A DNA stretch of 64,000 nucleotides from Zoroaster sp. YZ-2022. Lineage: Eukaryota; Echinodermata; Asteroidea; Forcipulatida; Zoroasteridae. The position numbers were made by a program, and so were the translations under genes. Under the pieces are notes generated by a model, which worked only from the letters and a program-made list of their open reading frames with translations, searched no databases and was not told where the DNA came from. Within the stretch, counting starts at the first letter, position 1. Every line of letters begins with the position of its first letter. The stretch lies in assembly GCA_029582265.1 (NCBI GenBank), contig CM055819.1, forward strand, positions 14,247,087 through 14,311,086, read 5' to 3'. Below, in pieces: positions 1 through 12,950 of this stretch.

Positions 1-520
1 TCAGATAATATTTCCGTAATTTTATAATCATATTATTACCAATGTTGTACCTTCTCTTTAAAAATAACATGGATTATATATAAATCAGATAGAAAAATTT
101 TTTTTTTTGAAGTTGCTTACTTATGTTGTCTCTGAAAACTATATTCAAGTATTTTCCTTGAAGGAGGAAACATATCAACACTTCTAACAGTTTGACACAT
201 GCCCAGCAGATCAAGCAGTCCCCTTTTCCCAATGTCCTGAATTTTGAGGTCAGATACATTTTAAGAAAATGCACTAATCAGAAATCAATAAAAAATAATT
301 ACTTAAAATTAATTATGCTGAAAAGTGAAATGATTGAGTTAATAGCTAGAGCTGCTTCTGTTTTCTTTTTTCGATGGCATTTAATATATCCTGAAAATGT
401 ATACATGTTTTTTTTTTCAACATAAAATTGACAGAAAGTTGTTGTTGTATTTAGATTTTTTTGAAGAGTCAACCTCAGTCACAGGTGGTGTTTCACTCAG
501 CATATGTTTTACCTATTAGT
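1..520. other. AT-rich DNA with no gene found
   Basis: Short open frames on both strands here show no recognisable domain, no good splice context and no low-bias codon use. I see only homopolymer runs of T and ordinary AT-rich sequence. Confidence 0.6.
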
Positions 521-711
521 TTGGGGCCAATATCCAAGAGAGCTGCTAAGCAGATGATAATCTTTCCATAAGCATTATAAAACTGAACTACCAGCCAAAG
601 TACACACTTGTTGTCAGCACATTTGCTGGCTCAGTAAACAAATTATGCTCAGCAAATATTTATTGGTAAGCAACGTTTTCAGCTTAGCAGCTCTATAAAA
701 TTGGCACCTGG
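521..711. repeat. MITE-like repeat with imperfect inverted ends
   Basis: The left end (GGGGCCAAT, then GAGCTGCTAAGC) is matched in inverted orientation by the right end (GCTTAGCAGCTC, then ATTGGCACC). The interior repeats the motif TTTGCTGAGC/GCTCAGCAAAT. No coding potential. The form is that of a short non-autonomous DNA transposon; the superfamily cannot be told. Confidence 0.5.
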
Positions 712-1009
712 TATATTGTCCTTGTATACAGGCTCACCTGTCACAACGGATCATGGACCCTAAAGACCATGGACCCAATTTCACATGCTTTAACATAACT
801 GCTTTAACATGATATTCCATGCTTGTGTTCCTTCCTCCATGCTTACACTAACCATGGAGCAATTGGACTCTTTGCATTAACTACCGGTATTGTGTTTAAA
901 AGGTTATAATAAGGAAATATATTTTGCACTACCCGTGTAAGCAATAAATCCTTAATTAACTTCCTTGTTGACCCATACAATACACTATTAAAACATAAGA
1001 ACAGAATTG

Positions 1010-1258
1010 TCTGCTTCAGTAAGCACCAAATTTTCGCTAATGGTAAGCAGAGTTATGAAATATGGGCCGGAGCCAATGTCATAGAGCCACTAAGCAGGAC
1101 AAAACTGCTTACCTGAAATGTGCTTGCTTAGCAGATTTTGTTGTTTACCAACCAAACGTTCACACAAAATGGGTGTACTTTGGCCAGTAGTCTGTTCTAT
1201 AACGCTATTAGCAAAAATACTTGCTTATCCAAATTCTCTCTATAAAACTGGGCCCAAA
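1010..1258. repeat. MITE-like fragments related to the 0.5-kb repeat
   Basis: Two overlapping pieces share the theme of a GGGCC end followed by an ATAGAG or ATGAAAT block and GCTTA/TAAGC motifs, ending at CTATAAAACTGGGCCC. They resemble the repeat at 521-711 and look like older or nested members of the same family. Confidence 0.4.
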
Positions 1259-2277
1259 TGTTTTAATCTGGATGGTTTGTACGTGTATATTGTGATCCAA
1301 ATGTGGGGTTATGTGTCGAAGGGGATTATAAGACTGGGGGACTCATGTTATGTTTACTAACATTTAATATCAATAGATCTATGATGCGAATAAGCAATCT
1401 CTGGAATATCCAAGAAAATATGCCTTGACATGTTTGTAATTTCTGGCGTGTAACATTATTAACTGTAATAAGCCAATTACCATTAACTTGAGGGTTGACC
1501 TTGTGAGACAAACTGAGGTTAAAAACAAACTGAGTTGCCTGCAAACTGAGTTGAACACTAACTACATGTATTTTTGTTTAAATATTGCACTTCAGTTCTT
1601 TTTAATTTATTTATTGTAGGGGTAAGGCCACTTTTAAGGGTCACCAGCATGTGAAATTCCAGGCCTGGTACTTGAGATGAAAATTGATTTTACTCTTTCT
1701 TTACACCATTTTAAAATCCCATGTGAATCTTTTTAAAGCTTCTTTTAACATTGTACTTTCAATCAGTACACAGGTGTTTCAGTAAACAAAATATTGTCCC
1801 ACCTGTAAAAGCAATAAACTATAAATGATGATAAATTGCTACTACTTAAGAATCCCCTGGTACATTCTGACCTTTGACCTTAGGTAACATGAACTGTTTA
1901 AATGGTGCCCTTGGGATAACAAGAGTCAATTTCACCAACCTATATAAGAGTCAATTTGTTTTCCCATTTCTATCCATGGCTTTGATATTAATTCAACTGC
2001 GCAGTTAAATCAATCAATCATATCCATCATTTCCATGGCATTTTTTTATTGAATGGCTGCTGACGTTTGATTTTTGGGTGGATATAAGTTAATACGTGAA
2101 CATTTCCAGGAGTTCTAACAAATAAAGAATATATGCGAACTGTTCTCAGTCCAGTAGGTTTTAAAACACTGAGGGATTTTAACTTTGCACTGTGAGATGT
2201 TTTGTATTGGAGTGTTCAGGACACTGGAGTTAATTGTTTGTTTAATGTTTATAAACTTTTTACTGTTAATCCCTAGT
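1259..2277. other. Non-coding, nothing recognised
   Basis: About 1 kb of AT-rich sequence. Open frames are short and without motif, and I see no tandem structure. Confidence 0.5.
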
Positions 2278-2740
2278 TACACTGTACCCTGCAGACTTGT
2301 ACTTTTTCATGAGTACAAGTATTAGTACAAGTTCAGAAAAAAATGAGTATGAGTACCGGTACAAGTACTCAGACTCCAGACTTGTAGTCGAGTACGAGAA
2401 CGAGTAGTCGAGTACAGAAAAATGTACTCAGATGCAAGTATGAGTACTCTAACTCCATACATGTTCATGAGTACTTTTACATGACTAGGAATACGAGTAC
2501 AAGTAACAAAATATGTAAGAGTAAAAGTACAAGTACACCAACACCAAAGTTATAGTCAAGTACTTTTAGTACAAGTACGAGTACAAAAAAATGTACTCAC
2601 GTACAACAACGAGTACAAGTACCCTAACTCTAGACTTATAGCAGAGTACTTTTTCATGAGTAGGGACCTACAAGTACGACAAGTACGAGACTATGAGCAC
2701 AGAAAAATTGTACTCGAGAATGAGTACAAGTACTCTGCTA
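2278..2740. repeat. GAGTAC-rich degenerate tandem repeat
   Basis: The palindromic word GTAC occurs dozens of times, mostly as GAGTAC, AGTACTC or CAAGTAC. Larger units of roughly 100-120 bp recur loosely, each beginning with something like CTCCAGACTTGTA followed by a TTTTTCATGAGTA block. A shorter patch of the same type lies at 60745-60885. No coding potential. Confidence 0.7.
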
Positions 2741-4115
2741 CCCCACCCAATTAAAACCATACACTGCAAAAACTGGGTTGTTAAAACTACACCAGTGGTT
2801 ATTCAATTAACCAAATATGAATACCATGAAATAATAAAGCTGTCACCACTGTTGCTCTGAGCAGTTCCCAAACTGATGGAAACTACATCGAGGGAAAAAG
2901 GCTAGTTTCAAACACCATTTCGCTCAAGAGTCCAGATACATATTATAGTTAATTTTCTGCACAGGTACCTCAGGTTCATCCAAATTACTATGCTCTTAGC
3001 AGTGGCGCATCCAAGATGGGGGGATTGGGGTGTACATTTTTGAAATTTGAAAATCAACCATGTACAGCAATTCAAAATTTACCACCTATTTCTAATTTTG
3101 GGGGTCTTGGTCCTTGTTCTTATTTTTAAATCAAAATGCTAACCAATTAATGACTACTGATGACAGGATGCACTGGAAACTATGTGTAGTTTGAATCAGG
3201 TTTTAAACTTAAACGCAAAACAAATCTAGAGGACTGCTAGAGGGCGCTATTAAATTATTATTATTGTCCAAAGTAACCTACATGTTCATGTACTGTACAT
3301 GATGTACGTACAATGTACAGGCACTGTTAATTTCATTCTAAACCCATGGTCTGGAGGCAGAGCAGTCACAACTTGACCATTGACTACTTTTGACCCTCGC
3401 AGGTGCTCAAGGCGCATTACATTATTACCCCTGCTCATCAGGCTCATAAATCATTGAGTATGATAATAATTAGCGGGAAAAGGTTTCTATACCAGGCTTG
3501 TGCCAAGCTTTATTCAACAAGAGACATTCCAAGCCCTAAGGCAGGAAACCTAGCGTAGTAGACCTACGCACACAAAGTAGTGCCCATTTCAAAACATATC
3601 ACAACACTTGCCCTACATTATTCGTTACAGGAAAAGGTACTTATGTTGAGGACATTACAGAACAGGCCTGTAGGACAAACTGAAAATAACTTTGTACATG
3701 AAAAATGCAACATAGCTGAGACTGCAGATCACTTTCATTAAGATCTTTCCATGTTGTTTTCAGGTGTTGTAGTTTTTACATACAGCTTTGAATACAGCCT
3801 TTCTACAAAACATATCATTGAACAAAACATTTACAGTAAGCGATACTCAATACTAGACTAACTAATACCACAAAACAGTGACTTTAAGAAGGGAAGAATT
3901 TTTGAACATTATTTTTGTAAGTTTCATACGTTTTGGGATAAAGCATTTTGAGAGAAAGTAACAAAATTGCTGACTGGGCACAGATTATGTGAATCAATCA
4001 ACTTATATATGCAGGGGCAGATCAAAGGTCACCAAAAGGCAAAAGGCAAAAGGGGGCGCACAACAAAAATGTATGGTAAATGTGCATGCACGGCATGAAC
4101 GGCATTACAAAAAGG
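2741..4115. other. Non-coding, short dispersed-repeat traces only
   Basis: No gene found. The stretch near 2813-2876 (ATGAATACCATGAAATAATA and following) is shared with the duplicated block at 60152-60464, so it belongs to a dispersed repeat. A CAGTGGCGCATCC end-like motif at 3003 resembles the terminus of the hAT-like MITE at 54922, but no matching right end was seen. Confidence 0.45.
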
Positions 4116-4460
4116 GGGACACGCCTTACCGTCTAGCTTACCGGACTCAAGTTCTGGTGTTAGCAGCAGAATGTGGGTTCGAATCCCGGCCATGACACTT
4201 GTGTCCTTGAGCAAGACAATTATCCATAATTGCTTATAGGGGCAGAGGCAGTTTAACAACTGCCTTGTTCTGGACTAGTTACCCCTCCCAGTCCTATTCG
4301 CACCGTGAAGAGGCTGGTTATTAACTTGTCTTGTTTCGGTGCGAGGGGCTGGTTTCTTCAGTGTGGAGTCGTTGTAACAACTTAATGACTGAGTAGCCCC
4401 CACCTTGGAGTGGCCATTGGCCTTGTGTGGGGCGAATTTGCGTAAAACATTTAAAAACAA
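4116..4460 (+). repeat. tRNA-derived SINE, 5' part degenerate
   Basis: The block CTCAAGTTCTGGTGTTAGCA, a B-box-like GGGTTCGAATCCC near 4172-4184, then CCTTGAGCAAGAC and CATAATTGCTT closely match the same blocks in the fuller SINE at 56991-57364. The downstream body differs, so this is probably another subfamily or a chimera. The A-box region is eroded, so transcription is unlikely. Confidence 0.7.
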
Positions 4461-5111
4461 AACCCACAGTGTGATAAATTCATTCTGGTCAAATATTAAT
4501 GGACTCATTTCCAATAGATTTATTACCTGATATAACAAGGAAAATAGAAATTACAAACAAAATACTTGATGAAATATGCATTTTAATGAAGCAATAATTG
4601 TCTCAGTCATAGTCAACAACATATGAATAATTACCTTCTGCTAACATTTTTCTCCTTCTTGTAAACAATCAAAAGCTGGCAGGGTGAAAACCGGACATTC
4701 TCTATAAATGAATAAAACAAGTAACATTTTGGAACGTTGAATCATTTTTATTTTACATAATTATAAATTGAATAATTACACATTTTTTATTTGTTTTGAA
4801 TTTTTGAGATTTAGAGGAAATCTTGGAAACTGTTGAAAATCCTTAAATGTTTAATGACAATGGTAGCCCTGAATCATTATTTCATGTGTTGAAGCTTCTT
4901 TTTACTGAGCCCAAAATGTGGAGTGGGTGTGTGTGTGTGTGGGGGGGGGGGGGATGGTCTTATTGACCACCCCCTGGCAAACAAAGTGGGGGTCTATAAA
5001 CTCAATCTCAAGAATTGTTTATTTAATTAAAGTGAACATCATTTTACACTGAACATCATTTTTCAGTGAAAATTCAGTGAAAATTCCATGTAAAAGGCAC
5101 AGCTTGAACTG
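4461..5111. other. Non-coding with GT/G homopolymer tract
   Basis: No gene found. A (GT)n run leads into a G run at about 4926-4953, followed by an ATGGTC...GACCACCCCC motif of the kind also seen near 58920-58955, which hints at a common G/C-ended repeat. Confidence 0.4.
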
Positions 5112-5540
5112 GCTGCTCTCATGCATGGGTGCAGTGGGCACAAAATCAACTATTACTGGCCTGCACTCATGCATGGGTGCAGTGGGCACAAAATCAACTA
5201 TTACTGGCCTGCACTCATGCATGGGTGCAGTGGGCACAAAATCAACTATTACTGGCCTGCACTCATGCATGGGTGCAGTGGGCACAAAATCAACTATTAC
5301 TGGCCTGCACTCATGCATGGGTGCAGTGGGCACAAAATCAACTATTACTGGCCTGCACTCATGCATGGGTGCAGTGGGCACAAAATCAACTATTACTGGC
5401 CTGCACTCATGCATGGGTGCAGTGGGCACAAAATCAACTATTACTGGCCTGCACTCATGCATGGGTGCAGTGGGCACAAAATCAACTATTACTGGCCTGC
5501 TCTCATGCATGGGTGCAGTGGGCACAAAATCAACTATTGA
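5112..5540. repeat. 48-bp minisatellite, about nine copies
   Basis: A 48-bp unit is repeated head to tail about nine times with almost no divergence: CTGC(A/T)CTCATGCATGGG, GTGCAGTGGGCACAAAATC, AACTATTACTGGC. Only the first and last units carry the CTGCTCTC variant. Because 48 is a multiple of three and the unit lacks stops, three plus frames and one minus frame stay open across the array; these are artefacts of the repeat. Each unit has an imperfect palindrome centred on ATGCAT. Confidence 0.95.
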
Positions 5541-6406
5541 CTTATTTAGTGACTATTATGAATACAACATTTAATGTGAACACAAATTTGAATGCTTGTC
5601 TCAGAAATGACATTACAATTTACAAAGAACTTTGGCGGATCAGGAACCACCTCCTGCTGTAAACCCTTTTCGCCCCTCCCTAATCCCAATAGTCCCCTCC
5701 CTATGTATCCACGTACAAATCATCGTGCTTCCAGCCCCCTCCCCCAAACTGTCATTCAAAGAAATGTAGCACATTAAAAGAAATGTACTAAGACTAGAGT
5801 AAGTCGCCAGCTGGTCTGTAGACTGTAGACTCAGAAAAGTAAAATTCAATCAACTAAGTACTCTTGTGTTATTGCTACTTACTAAATAACCGATTTTGAA
5901 CACATTACGAATATTATAACAACCTGGCGAAAAACAGTTTCCATCCTCAACAAACCAATTTTCAAAGAATTGAAGGAACATCAGGCATCAGACTGCATGG
6001 TGACAGGCGATCGAATCAATTACCAGTTCAAGTTCAAATACAAGCTGCAACTTTTCAGTCGATTCATCCTTTCTGTAGTGATTTCATCATAATCTTGGGC
6101 ACAATCTGAAAGCACGTGTTTTGTGTTTATGTATTCAGCTTTCACTGGTCAGACTGGTGCTAGTCATTATATACGAAACGTAAAATACTCGCCCTGAAAA
6201 TCCGCACAAGTTATTCCCACTGATCTCAATTAGGCCTATACTGAGAGTACAAGATCAGTGGTTGTTCCCCCAAATTTACTCGACTGGCTTCTTGTCAAGG
6301 ATAATGCAACGCAGGGCAAACTTCTCACACGACAGGGAGCCAGACTGCTTGCACGCGCCAGTGGCGCGCGCATAACGCATTCAAAGGTCAAATGACTTGT
6401 CAGCTG
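5541..6406. other. Non-coding, nothing recognised
   Basis: Mixed-composition sequence between the minisatellite and LINE A. A C-rich stretch at about 5660-5750 is visible. No convincing frame or repeat. Confidence 0.45.
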
Positions 6407-6951
6407 ACGAGAGAGACTTTTTTTGACTTTTCAATGAGAAACTTTATTTCATTTACAAATTTAAAAACAAAGTCAAAATATACAATAAAAGCATAGTGAA
6501 TCATATGATTATCAAAACACAAAAATAAAGAACATTAAACCATATGGGGAAACAGTAATACATTTATAAGTTAACAGAGAATGGCAAATATTAGGTACAT
6601 GTTATTGAAAACAATAAACAGTACAAATTTTGAGTGTAGAGATACACATCTACAAAAACAATTAATATCACGAATAATTAAACCGATAAGTATATAGCTC
6701 CTCAGAAAAAGAAAAAGTTCAAAGATGAGAAAAAGAGAAAAAGAGGAAAGGGGTTCCAGTGCGGAGGGTGCGGCAACACGTTTTTTGGCGTGAGCCGAAC
6801 CCACCGTGGTTCCCCTGAAGTGGGGAAGCCACTGGCGTTACTGGTGTGGGCCTTATATCCCACTCCAGTGGCTTCCAAAGATATGAGTTAGAAAAGAAGA
6901 AAAGAGAGGAAATAAGAAAGGAGGAGCAAAATAAGTAAATTTTAACTGGGT

Positions 6952-9900
6952 TTAAATAAGCCATGTCAGCTTGTCATTAATGATGGTGAACATTGTGTTA
7001 TTTACATTCCATTTTTTAAGAAATTCACCATCATTATTGACAAGCTTAAAATAGTTGTGTTCAAAAATAATTTTGTTTTTAATACGATGAGTGAAAATTA
7101 AAAGTGGGTCTACGAAATTAGAGGTTCTGTAAAGATTGTAAATGACAAATTTGCAACTGACGATAAGGTAGTTTGACAGGCGCACCGCCTCTCTATTGCG
7201 GCCCTTAGCACATGGGATCAAGGCCCAGTAGAGGTCAAAGTTCAGAAGCAGGTCAGGAAGAAGCCGGTGAAGAAGACTGTGGAGACAGTTGAGAAGAGGT
7301 TGAACAGACGGACAAGTGATGAATAGATGGCAGATCGTCCCCTTGTCTCCGCACCATCCACATGTTGAAGAGATGTCCGGGTTGAGATGATGTAGAACTT
7401 GTAGTGATGGGATGATGTTGTGTAGCAGTTTATATTGTAGGTCCCCCTCTTTTTTAGACGTTGGGGGACTGTAGATGTTGCTCCATTGTATTTTTGTATT
7501 AGTGTCCAGGATTCCATTGTGATGCCAGTCTGATGTTTCGTTTGAAGGATGCGGGTTGAGGTTGATGTTGATGACATTGTAGAGTGCTTTGGATGGTGCG
7601 GAGATGGCATTGTCCAAGTTGTTGATGATGACGTTGAGGGGACGATCTGGTTTTGACGGAACATTTTGTAGTGCAGAAACAGGTAGGTGAAATCCCCTCT
7701 CGTCGAACAGAGAGGGGAACAATCTGATGAGAACCGTGTGCATGGAAGAAAGCTGTTTTTGAAGAAGTCGTGAAGATGGAGGACGAGATGTACTAGAGGA
7801 GATGATGTCATTAGGCTGGTGCCACGATCCGGAAGTGAAGTTGAGAAGATCCCTCACCAGGCCGACCCCACGCGTCGAGAGCCGCTCAGAGAGGGATACG
7901 CCATCGTCAGTTGCATTTTGAATTAAAGGAATATTTATTGGTAAATTAATTACATGGCTGACTGAGTCGTGTATTATTTCTAACCGAGCTCCAGACAACC
8001 TCCAGGCACGCATGATCTCACCATAAAAAGAAGGTAATCCAATGTCAAAAAGGGGGTCCGTCTTCAAATAGAAGAGATGAAAGTCATAATTTAGTTTTTT
8101 GTAGCGACGGAGGTGATTTTGAAGAAAAACAAAAGAGGAATGAGAATTACCGTTAAGGTAGTGAAAAAGACGCGTTAATCTAAAGGTGAGAACTCGTGCC
8201 TGGAGGTTGACAAGGCCGAACCCCCCTTGTCAGGCTTTTGATACACAATTTGTTCTTTAAGGCGGTGTCTCTTGTTGGACCAAACGAAATCAACCAGCCG
8301 CCGTTGGAGTTCACTTAGGAAATCGTCTGGCGGAGTGAGTGCCGCCAGACAATGAAACATTTTGGACGCGGCTAGCTGGTTGGCAATCAAGACTCTCCCT
8401 TTAAATGAAAGGGAGGTCGAGATGCCGGACCAGCTAGCGAGGGTTTCAGATAAACGGTTTTTACAAATATTCAAATTTTTGTCAGTGTCCTTTTTGGTAT
8501 TTCCTAAGTGAACTCCGAGGAACGACAGGCCATCGTCATTCCACGAAAAGTTAAGCGGCCGGTCGCTTCGTCCGATCCAAGATCCCGCCCACAACCCCTG
8601 GGTTTTTCTCGTATTTAGGCGCGCGGCAGAGGCGCGAGCAAAGAGATCGTAAGTGTCTTTGATCGCGTCAAAGCCGCGCTCGGAGGTGACAAAAACGGAG
8701 ACATCATCTGCATACGCAGACACCGAGCAAGATACGTCAGCGCCGGGCATTCGGAAACCGTCGTCCCCGACTTCGCCCCTTAGGCGATTTAGAAGAGGTT
8801 CAATAGCAGTCCCGAGAGTGGGCAGCCCTGACGGATGCCCTTCTCAACGGAGAAGGGGCCGTCAGAGAACCGCAGATTTTGACTAAACTCTCGGAACCGC
8901 CGTACAGGATTTTTATATACTCGAGGAAACGGTCTCTGAAGCCCATAGCTCTCATGGTGTCGAAGAGGTAGTCGCGATCAACGTTATTGAAAGCTTTTTT
9001 TCTGATCGAGGTTGACCACGGCTAAAGGGACACCATTTTCATTGGCATAGTCAATGATGTCGCTTATCAGACCTACGTTGTCATGGATTGAGCGTCCAGC
9101 AACGCGGTAGGTCTGATCCTCACCTACGACGCTGCCGATGCACTCTTTTAGTCTGTTGACGAGCAACTTTGCAAGGATTTTATAATCATTATTTAGAAGG
9201 GAGACTGGCCGCCAATTGGCTATGTCTCCCAGATCCCCCTTCTTTGATAAAATAGTGATAACCGCCCTCCTGAACGAACGAGGAAGCGAGCCGGTGAGAA
9301 AAGAATGATTCAAAACAGAAAATAGATCGTTTTTTTAGAATAGGCCAAAAAGTTTGATAGAATTCACCGGACAAGCCGTCCAGGCCGGGCGTTTTATCCT
9401 TGCCAAGTTGCCTAACAGCTATTTCTAATTCCTCTAGTGATAGAGGACGCTCCAGGTCCTCTGCCTCTAGAGGATCAAGACGAGGCAGGTCCTTTAGAAT
9501 GTTTTCGCGGACGCCCTCATCGGTCGAGTCTTTAGAATAAAGGTTTTTGTAGAAATTAGATACATGATTTTTTATTAGAGAAATGTTTTGAGTAATTTCT
9601 CCAGAATCCAGACGGATTCTGGAGATAGTTTTAGAGCGAGAGTTGGATTTTTCAAGATTGAAGAAATATGAAGAGGAGGTATCGACCTCGCTGACATGTT
9701 TGAATCTCGACCTAATGAGGGCGCCCTGCGCTCGATTTTTTAGGATAGAGTTAAGTTTCTCTTTTTGTTCTAAGAGGACCTGCTTGGTCTCCGGTGTGAT
9801 TTCCGGCGCAGACTGAAGGTCGTCAATAGTCCGATTTATTTTAAAAAGAGCTCCACGTTTCTCGGAAGCAATTTTTTAAGAACATTTTTGAGTAATAGAT

Positions 9901-10832
9901 TTGATGTGGGACTTGCCAAAGTCCCACCAAGAATTTAAATTGGGGAAATCGGACTGTTTTTGACGGCATTCTCCCCAGAAACAAGTTATAATTTGTTTGT
10001 ATGCTTCATCCTGAAGAAGTGAATTATTAAAATGCCAGTAGGCGCTACCCCGGTGATTAGCCGAGGGTAGCTGAATTTTTAAGGAAATAGCGGAGTGATC
10101 AGAAAGAGAACAGGGTGTAATTTCGCAAGAATGGATAGAAGAATATCAGGATGAAGATACAAACGATCTAACCTGGCTTTGGAAACACCACAATCCCTGA
10201 AGGAGTTGTTCCGCAGCCAGGTAAATTGTTGTTTCTGGGGATTCGGTCTACGCCAAACATCACACAGAGAGAGTGCACCAACAGTTTTCATGAGAGCTGC
10301 AGCAACTCTGGATCTACGCTCGGTGGGCGCATGCAGACGATCCAATGCGGGATTCTCCGTGCAGTTGAAGTCACCTCCGACCACAACGACACCGTCACTG
10401 TTAGTGTTACATGTAGATAAATGATTATAAAAAGAGTTAATTACTTCAAAAGCAAGGGGGTCGCTCTGGGGCACTAAAATATTATAAATATGAAAAATGG
10501 TTTTGTTGGATTTAATTTTTGAATAAAGGACATGGCCTTTGAAAATGTTGTATGTGGAAAGAATTTCTTTTTTTTCTTTTTTTGATAAGTGTAGTGACCC
10601 CAGAGCCACGAGAAAATGAAGGGGAGGAGAAAGGGGTTTGGGGCCATAGGCTCCAGCAGGAGCTTATTTCCGTGAGGTTATAAGTCTCCTGCAGGAGCAC
10701 TATGTCGGAAAAAGGAAAGAAATTTTCAAAATAAACATTGATGGCGGCATTTTTGGTGGGGGTTGAACAGCCGCCGGTGTTCAGGGAAATCAGTGACAGT
10801 GTCATTGCGACCAAACTAATCAAGACCCTCAT
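6952..10832 (-). pseudogene. LINE A ORF2, endonuclease/reverse transcriptase, broken
   Basis: ORF2 supplies target nicking and reverse transcription. The start is at 10832 or, more conserved with LINE B, the Met at 10805 (MTLSLISLNTGGC). Endonuclease signatures are QETYNLTE, GGDFNC and ARLDRLYL. RT pieces follow: NWRPVSLLNNDYK, VVNLDQKKSF (motif A, catalytic Asp), GIRQGCPLSG (motif B) and SAYADDVSVFV (motif C). The C-terminal zinc motif reads CGWCGDKGTICHLFITC (C-x2-C-x7-H-x4-C). Frameshifts occur near 10570 in a T/A run, around 9840-10080, near 9313, at 8984 and near 8170, and a small deletion removes residues after motif B near 8800. It cannot encode a working protein. Confidence 0.85.
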
Positions 10833-10852
10833 AAAAGAAAAGCAAAGGAAAA

Positions 10853-12572
10853 TTACTTATCTAAAGTCCTGATCAGCTTGGTTACGCGTTGTTGTAGGCC
10901 TCTGTTGATGAGCGGGTTGCTGCGTAGCGGTTTAAGTTGTTTTACGAGTCCGGGCACATTAGCAGTGAATTTCTTGGCCACCTCAACAGGCTTTTTTTCG
11001 TGTTTTTACGGAGGCCAAGAAACTCATGAGCTCTTTAGAAGACAGAGGACCTTTTGTGTTGGAAAAACAACCAGGTACCGCCTCGTCTTCGGTAGCCTGA
11101 GTGTCTTCCCACATGTCATCTTGGTCGTTCGTCGACGAGGCCGGGGTAGAGACAGTGGAGGATTGTGAGTTTAGGACTTGGGAAAGGGAGCGGGTGTTGA
11201 CCATCATGGGCATCGCCACCTTCTTTGCTAGTTTACGTGGGGGAGAGGGTATCTTCAGAGGAGTGAGAACGGAAGTATCTGTAGGAGGGGCCTGAGGGGA
11301 AGATTTTCTTTTGGAAACCACATCTGAAAATAGTCTGGACGGTACAGGTGGCGATCCCCAGACAGAGCAACCGGGTTTGGATGGGGTGTGGGTAGGTTGA
11401 AGGGGGGATGAAGGTTGGGAAGGGGAAAGGGAGTGGTGGGAGGTGGAAGGGGAGGATGGGGTCGCGGATGACGTAGGGGCCACGGACGGCGCAGGAGCCC
11501 CGGACGCCGGAGAAACCGCGGGCAAAGAAGGCCCCGCAGACCCCGCCGAGCCGCCCGCACGAGCCGAGCCGCCCGCCCCGGACGAGGGCCCAACCCCTGT
11601 TGGCCTCCCACCGGAACGAGAGGCCGACGCGCTGGACCCCGCACCAGCACGTCAGGCGCTTTGAGTTGAAGCACCCCCCGACACCGGCGCGGCATGTCCA
11701 GCCTTCGCACAGGCGGCCCCGACAGGGCCCGAGGGCCCCCCAGAACCCGCAGCGGTCCAGACACCCGAGGGCCCCGCACGATCCGCATCCCCTACGGAAT
11801 CCAGCGGACCAGGTTGTTTGGAGACTTTAGGTGGGTGCTTAGCATCGGATTTTTTTTTTCGGTTAGTGGGGTTATGGACGAAGGTGGGTGGTGGGTTTAA
11901 GGGATTGGTCTCGTTTTTGTCAGCGTCATCGGTCCCCTGTTTCTTGCAAGCACGACTAATATGGCCGTACTCACCACATGAAAAGCAGCGTACCGACTCC
12001 GTCGACAGAAACACGCTGTAATTTGTGCCTAAATACAAGAAATTTATGTGCTCAGGCGGAGTGACGTTCGGTTTAAGAAGAACATGCACTTGCCGGCTGA
12101 ACGACATGATATGTGACAAATGTTTTTCCTTGAAACCCAGGGGAATGGATCTTACCTGAGACACTACTTTGCAGAAAGATGACAGATTGTGTATCAGTAC
12201 TGTGTTCGGTATCTCTGGATAAACATTAGAAAGCGTGAACCGGGTGGTTGGCTGGACCAGTGGGGTGAGCTCGATGAAGCTGCCATCGTGGGTCAGTCCG
12301 TTTTGGACAGCCTCGATGACAGCCTCCCTCGAGCTCAAATAAGCAGCAATACGACCATTGGAAGTACGTGAAGCTGAGAGTACTTAATTAGAGTCGGAAA
12401 TTTGTGAAACTAGAGAGATAAGATATTGTCGTATGGAGATTGTGTACAGCGCTTTGAACACGACTCCATTGTCCCTGGTAAGTGGGCTGTTACCAGGAAC
12501 AATGGAATCGCGTTCACCACCCATACTCACGCTTGAGTTGCTCTGAATTGGCCGCTGCGCTTGACTGGTCAT
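10853..12572 (-). pseudogene. LINE A ORF1, gag-like nucleic-acid-binding protein, broken
   Basis: This is the RNA-binding first ORF of the LINE. The frame carries TLSNVYPEIPNTVLIHNL and, further on, a CCHC zinc knuckle CFSCGEYGHISRAC near 11955-11996 (C-x2-C-x4-H-x4-C), then a Pro/Ser-rich linker and a basic C-terminus ending VTKLIRTLDK. One in-frame TAA at about 12381-12383 splits the N-terminal part, and frameshifts break the GC-rich linker (11250-11660) and the segment near 10983. I chose the Met at 12572 because it aligns with the Met at 22361 in LINE B; the frame is open to 12605. The stop is TAA at 10853-10855, about 20 bp before ORF2. Confidence 0.8.
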
Positions 12573-12772
12573 GGTGGCCAGCCAGGGCACAAAAAACGAC
12601 CACAATTGAAGGAAAAAGAACCCAGAAATATACGAAAACAGTAAAACCTAACAAATTGAAATTCGCCCTGTAAGATCTATGAACACTAAGGGTGAGATTA
12701 ATATAAAATTTGTAACCTAAAAATGCGTAAAATCTCACAAAAATCTACTTTTTCCTGGAGCTCGGCAATACG

Positions 12773-12804
12773 CGAGCGAGCGAGAGCGAGAGAGCGAGAG
12801 AGCG
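12773..12804. repeat. GA/GC-rich simple repeat between the two LINEs
   Basis: A GAGCGAGAGAGCGAGAGAGCG-type repeat of about 32 bp separates the 5' end of LINE A from the 3' end of LINE B. It is probably what remains of the target microsatellite used by both insertions. Confidence 0.75.
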
Positions 12805-12950
12805 TTTTTTGACTTTTCAAATGGAGACTTTATTCACATCAATTAAAAATTATTACAATTCCATTTGAAAAATAATTATATATATATATGTACAGAAAGC
12901 AGTCATAACTGCCAAGGAAAAAGTAAATAAACAATTTCACAGTCAATTAA

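Larger units (their letters stand above)
6418..12772 (-). mobile_element. LINE A: Tx1/L1-like non-LTR retrotransposon, decayed
   Basis: The element reads right to left: a 5' end near GAGCTC at about 12758, ORF1 with a CCHC knuckle, a short spacer, ORF2 with apurinic endonuclease and reverse transcriptase, then a 3' UTR ending in an A-run at about 6418. Its organisation and 3' end (a T run followed by GACTTTTCAA on the plus strand) match LINE B. The RT motif B wording GIRQGCPLSGLL is typical of the Tx1 group of the L1 clade. The left flank is GACGAGAGAGAC and the right flank is GAGCGAGAG-type repeat, so both ends sit in GA-rich simple sequence. Frameshifts and a stop make it inactive. About 6.4 kb, so essentially full length. 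Confidence 0.85.

Noticed and set aside
5112..5540. CRISPR-like array
   Set aside because: Units are contiguous and identical, with no variable spacers, and this is an animal genome.
5019..5662. Four long frames over the 48-bp array
   Set aside because: They follow only from a repeat unit divisible by three and lacking stops; no domain, splice site or upstream signal.
11443..11900. GC-rich plus-strand frames
   Set aside because: Antisense of the LINE A ORF1 linker; no independent support.
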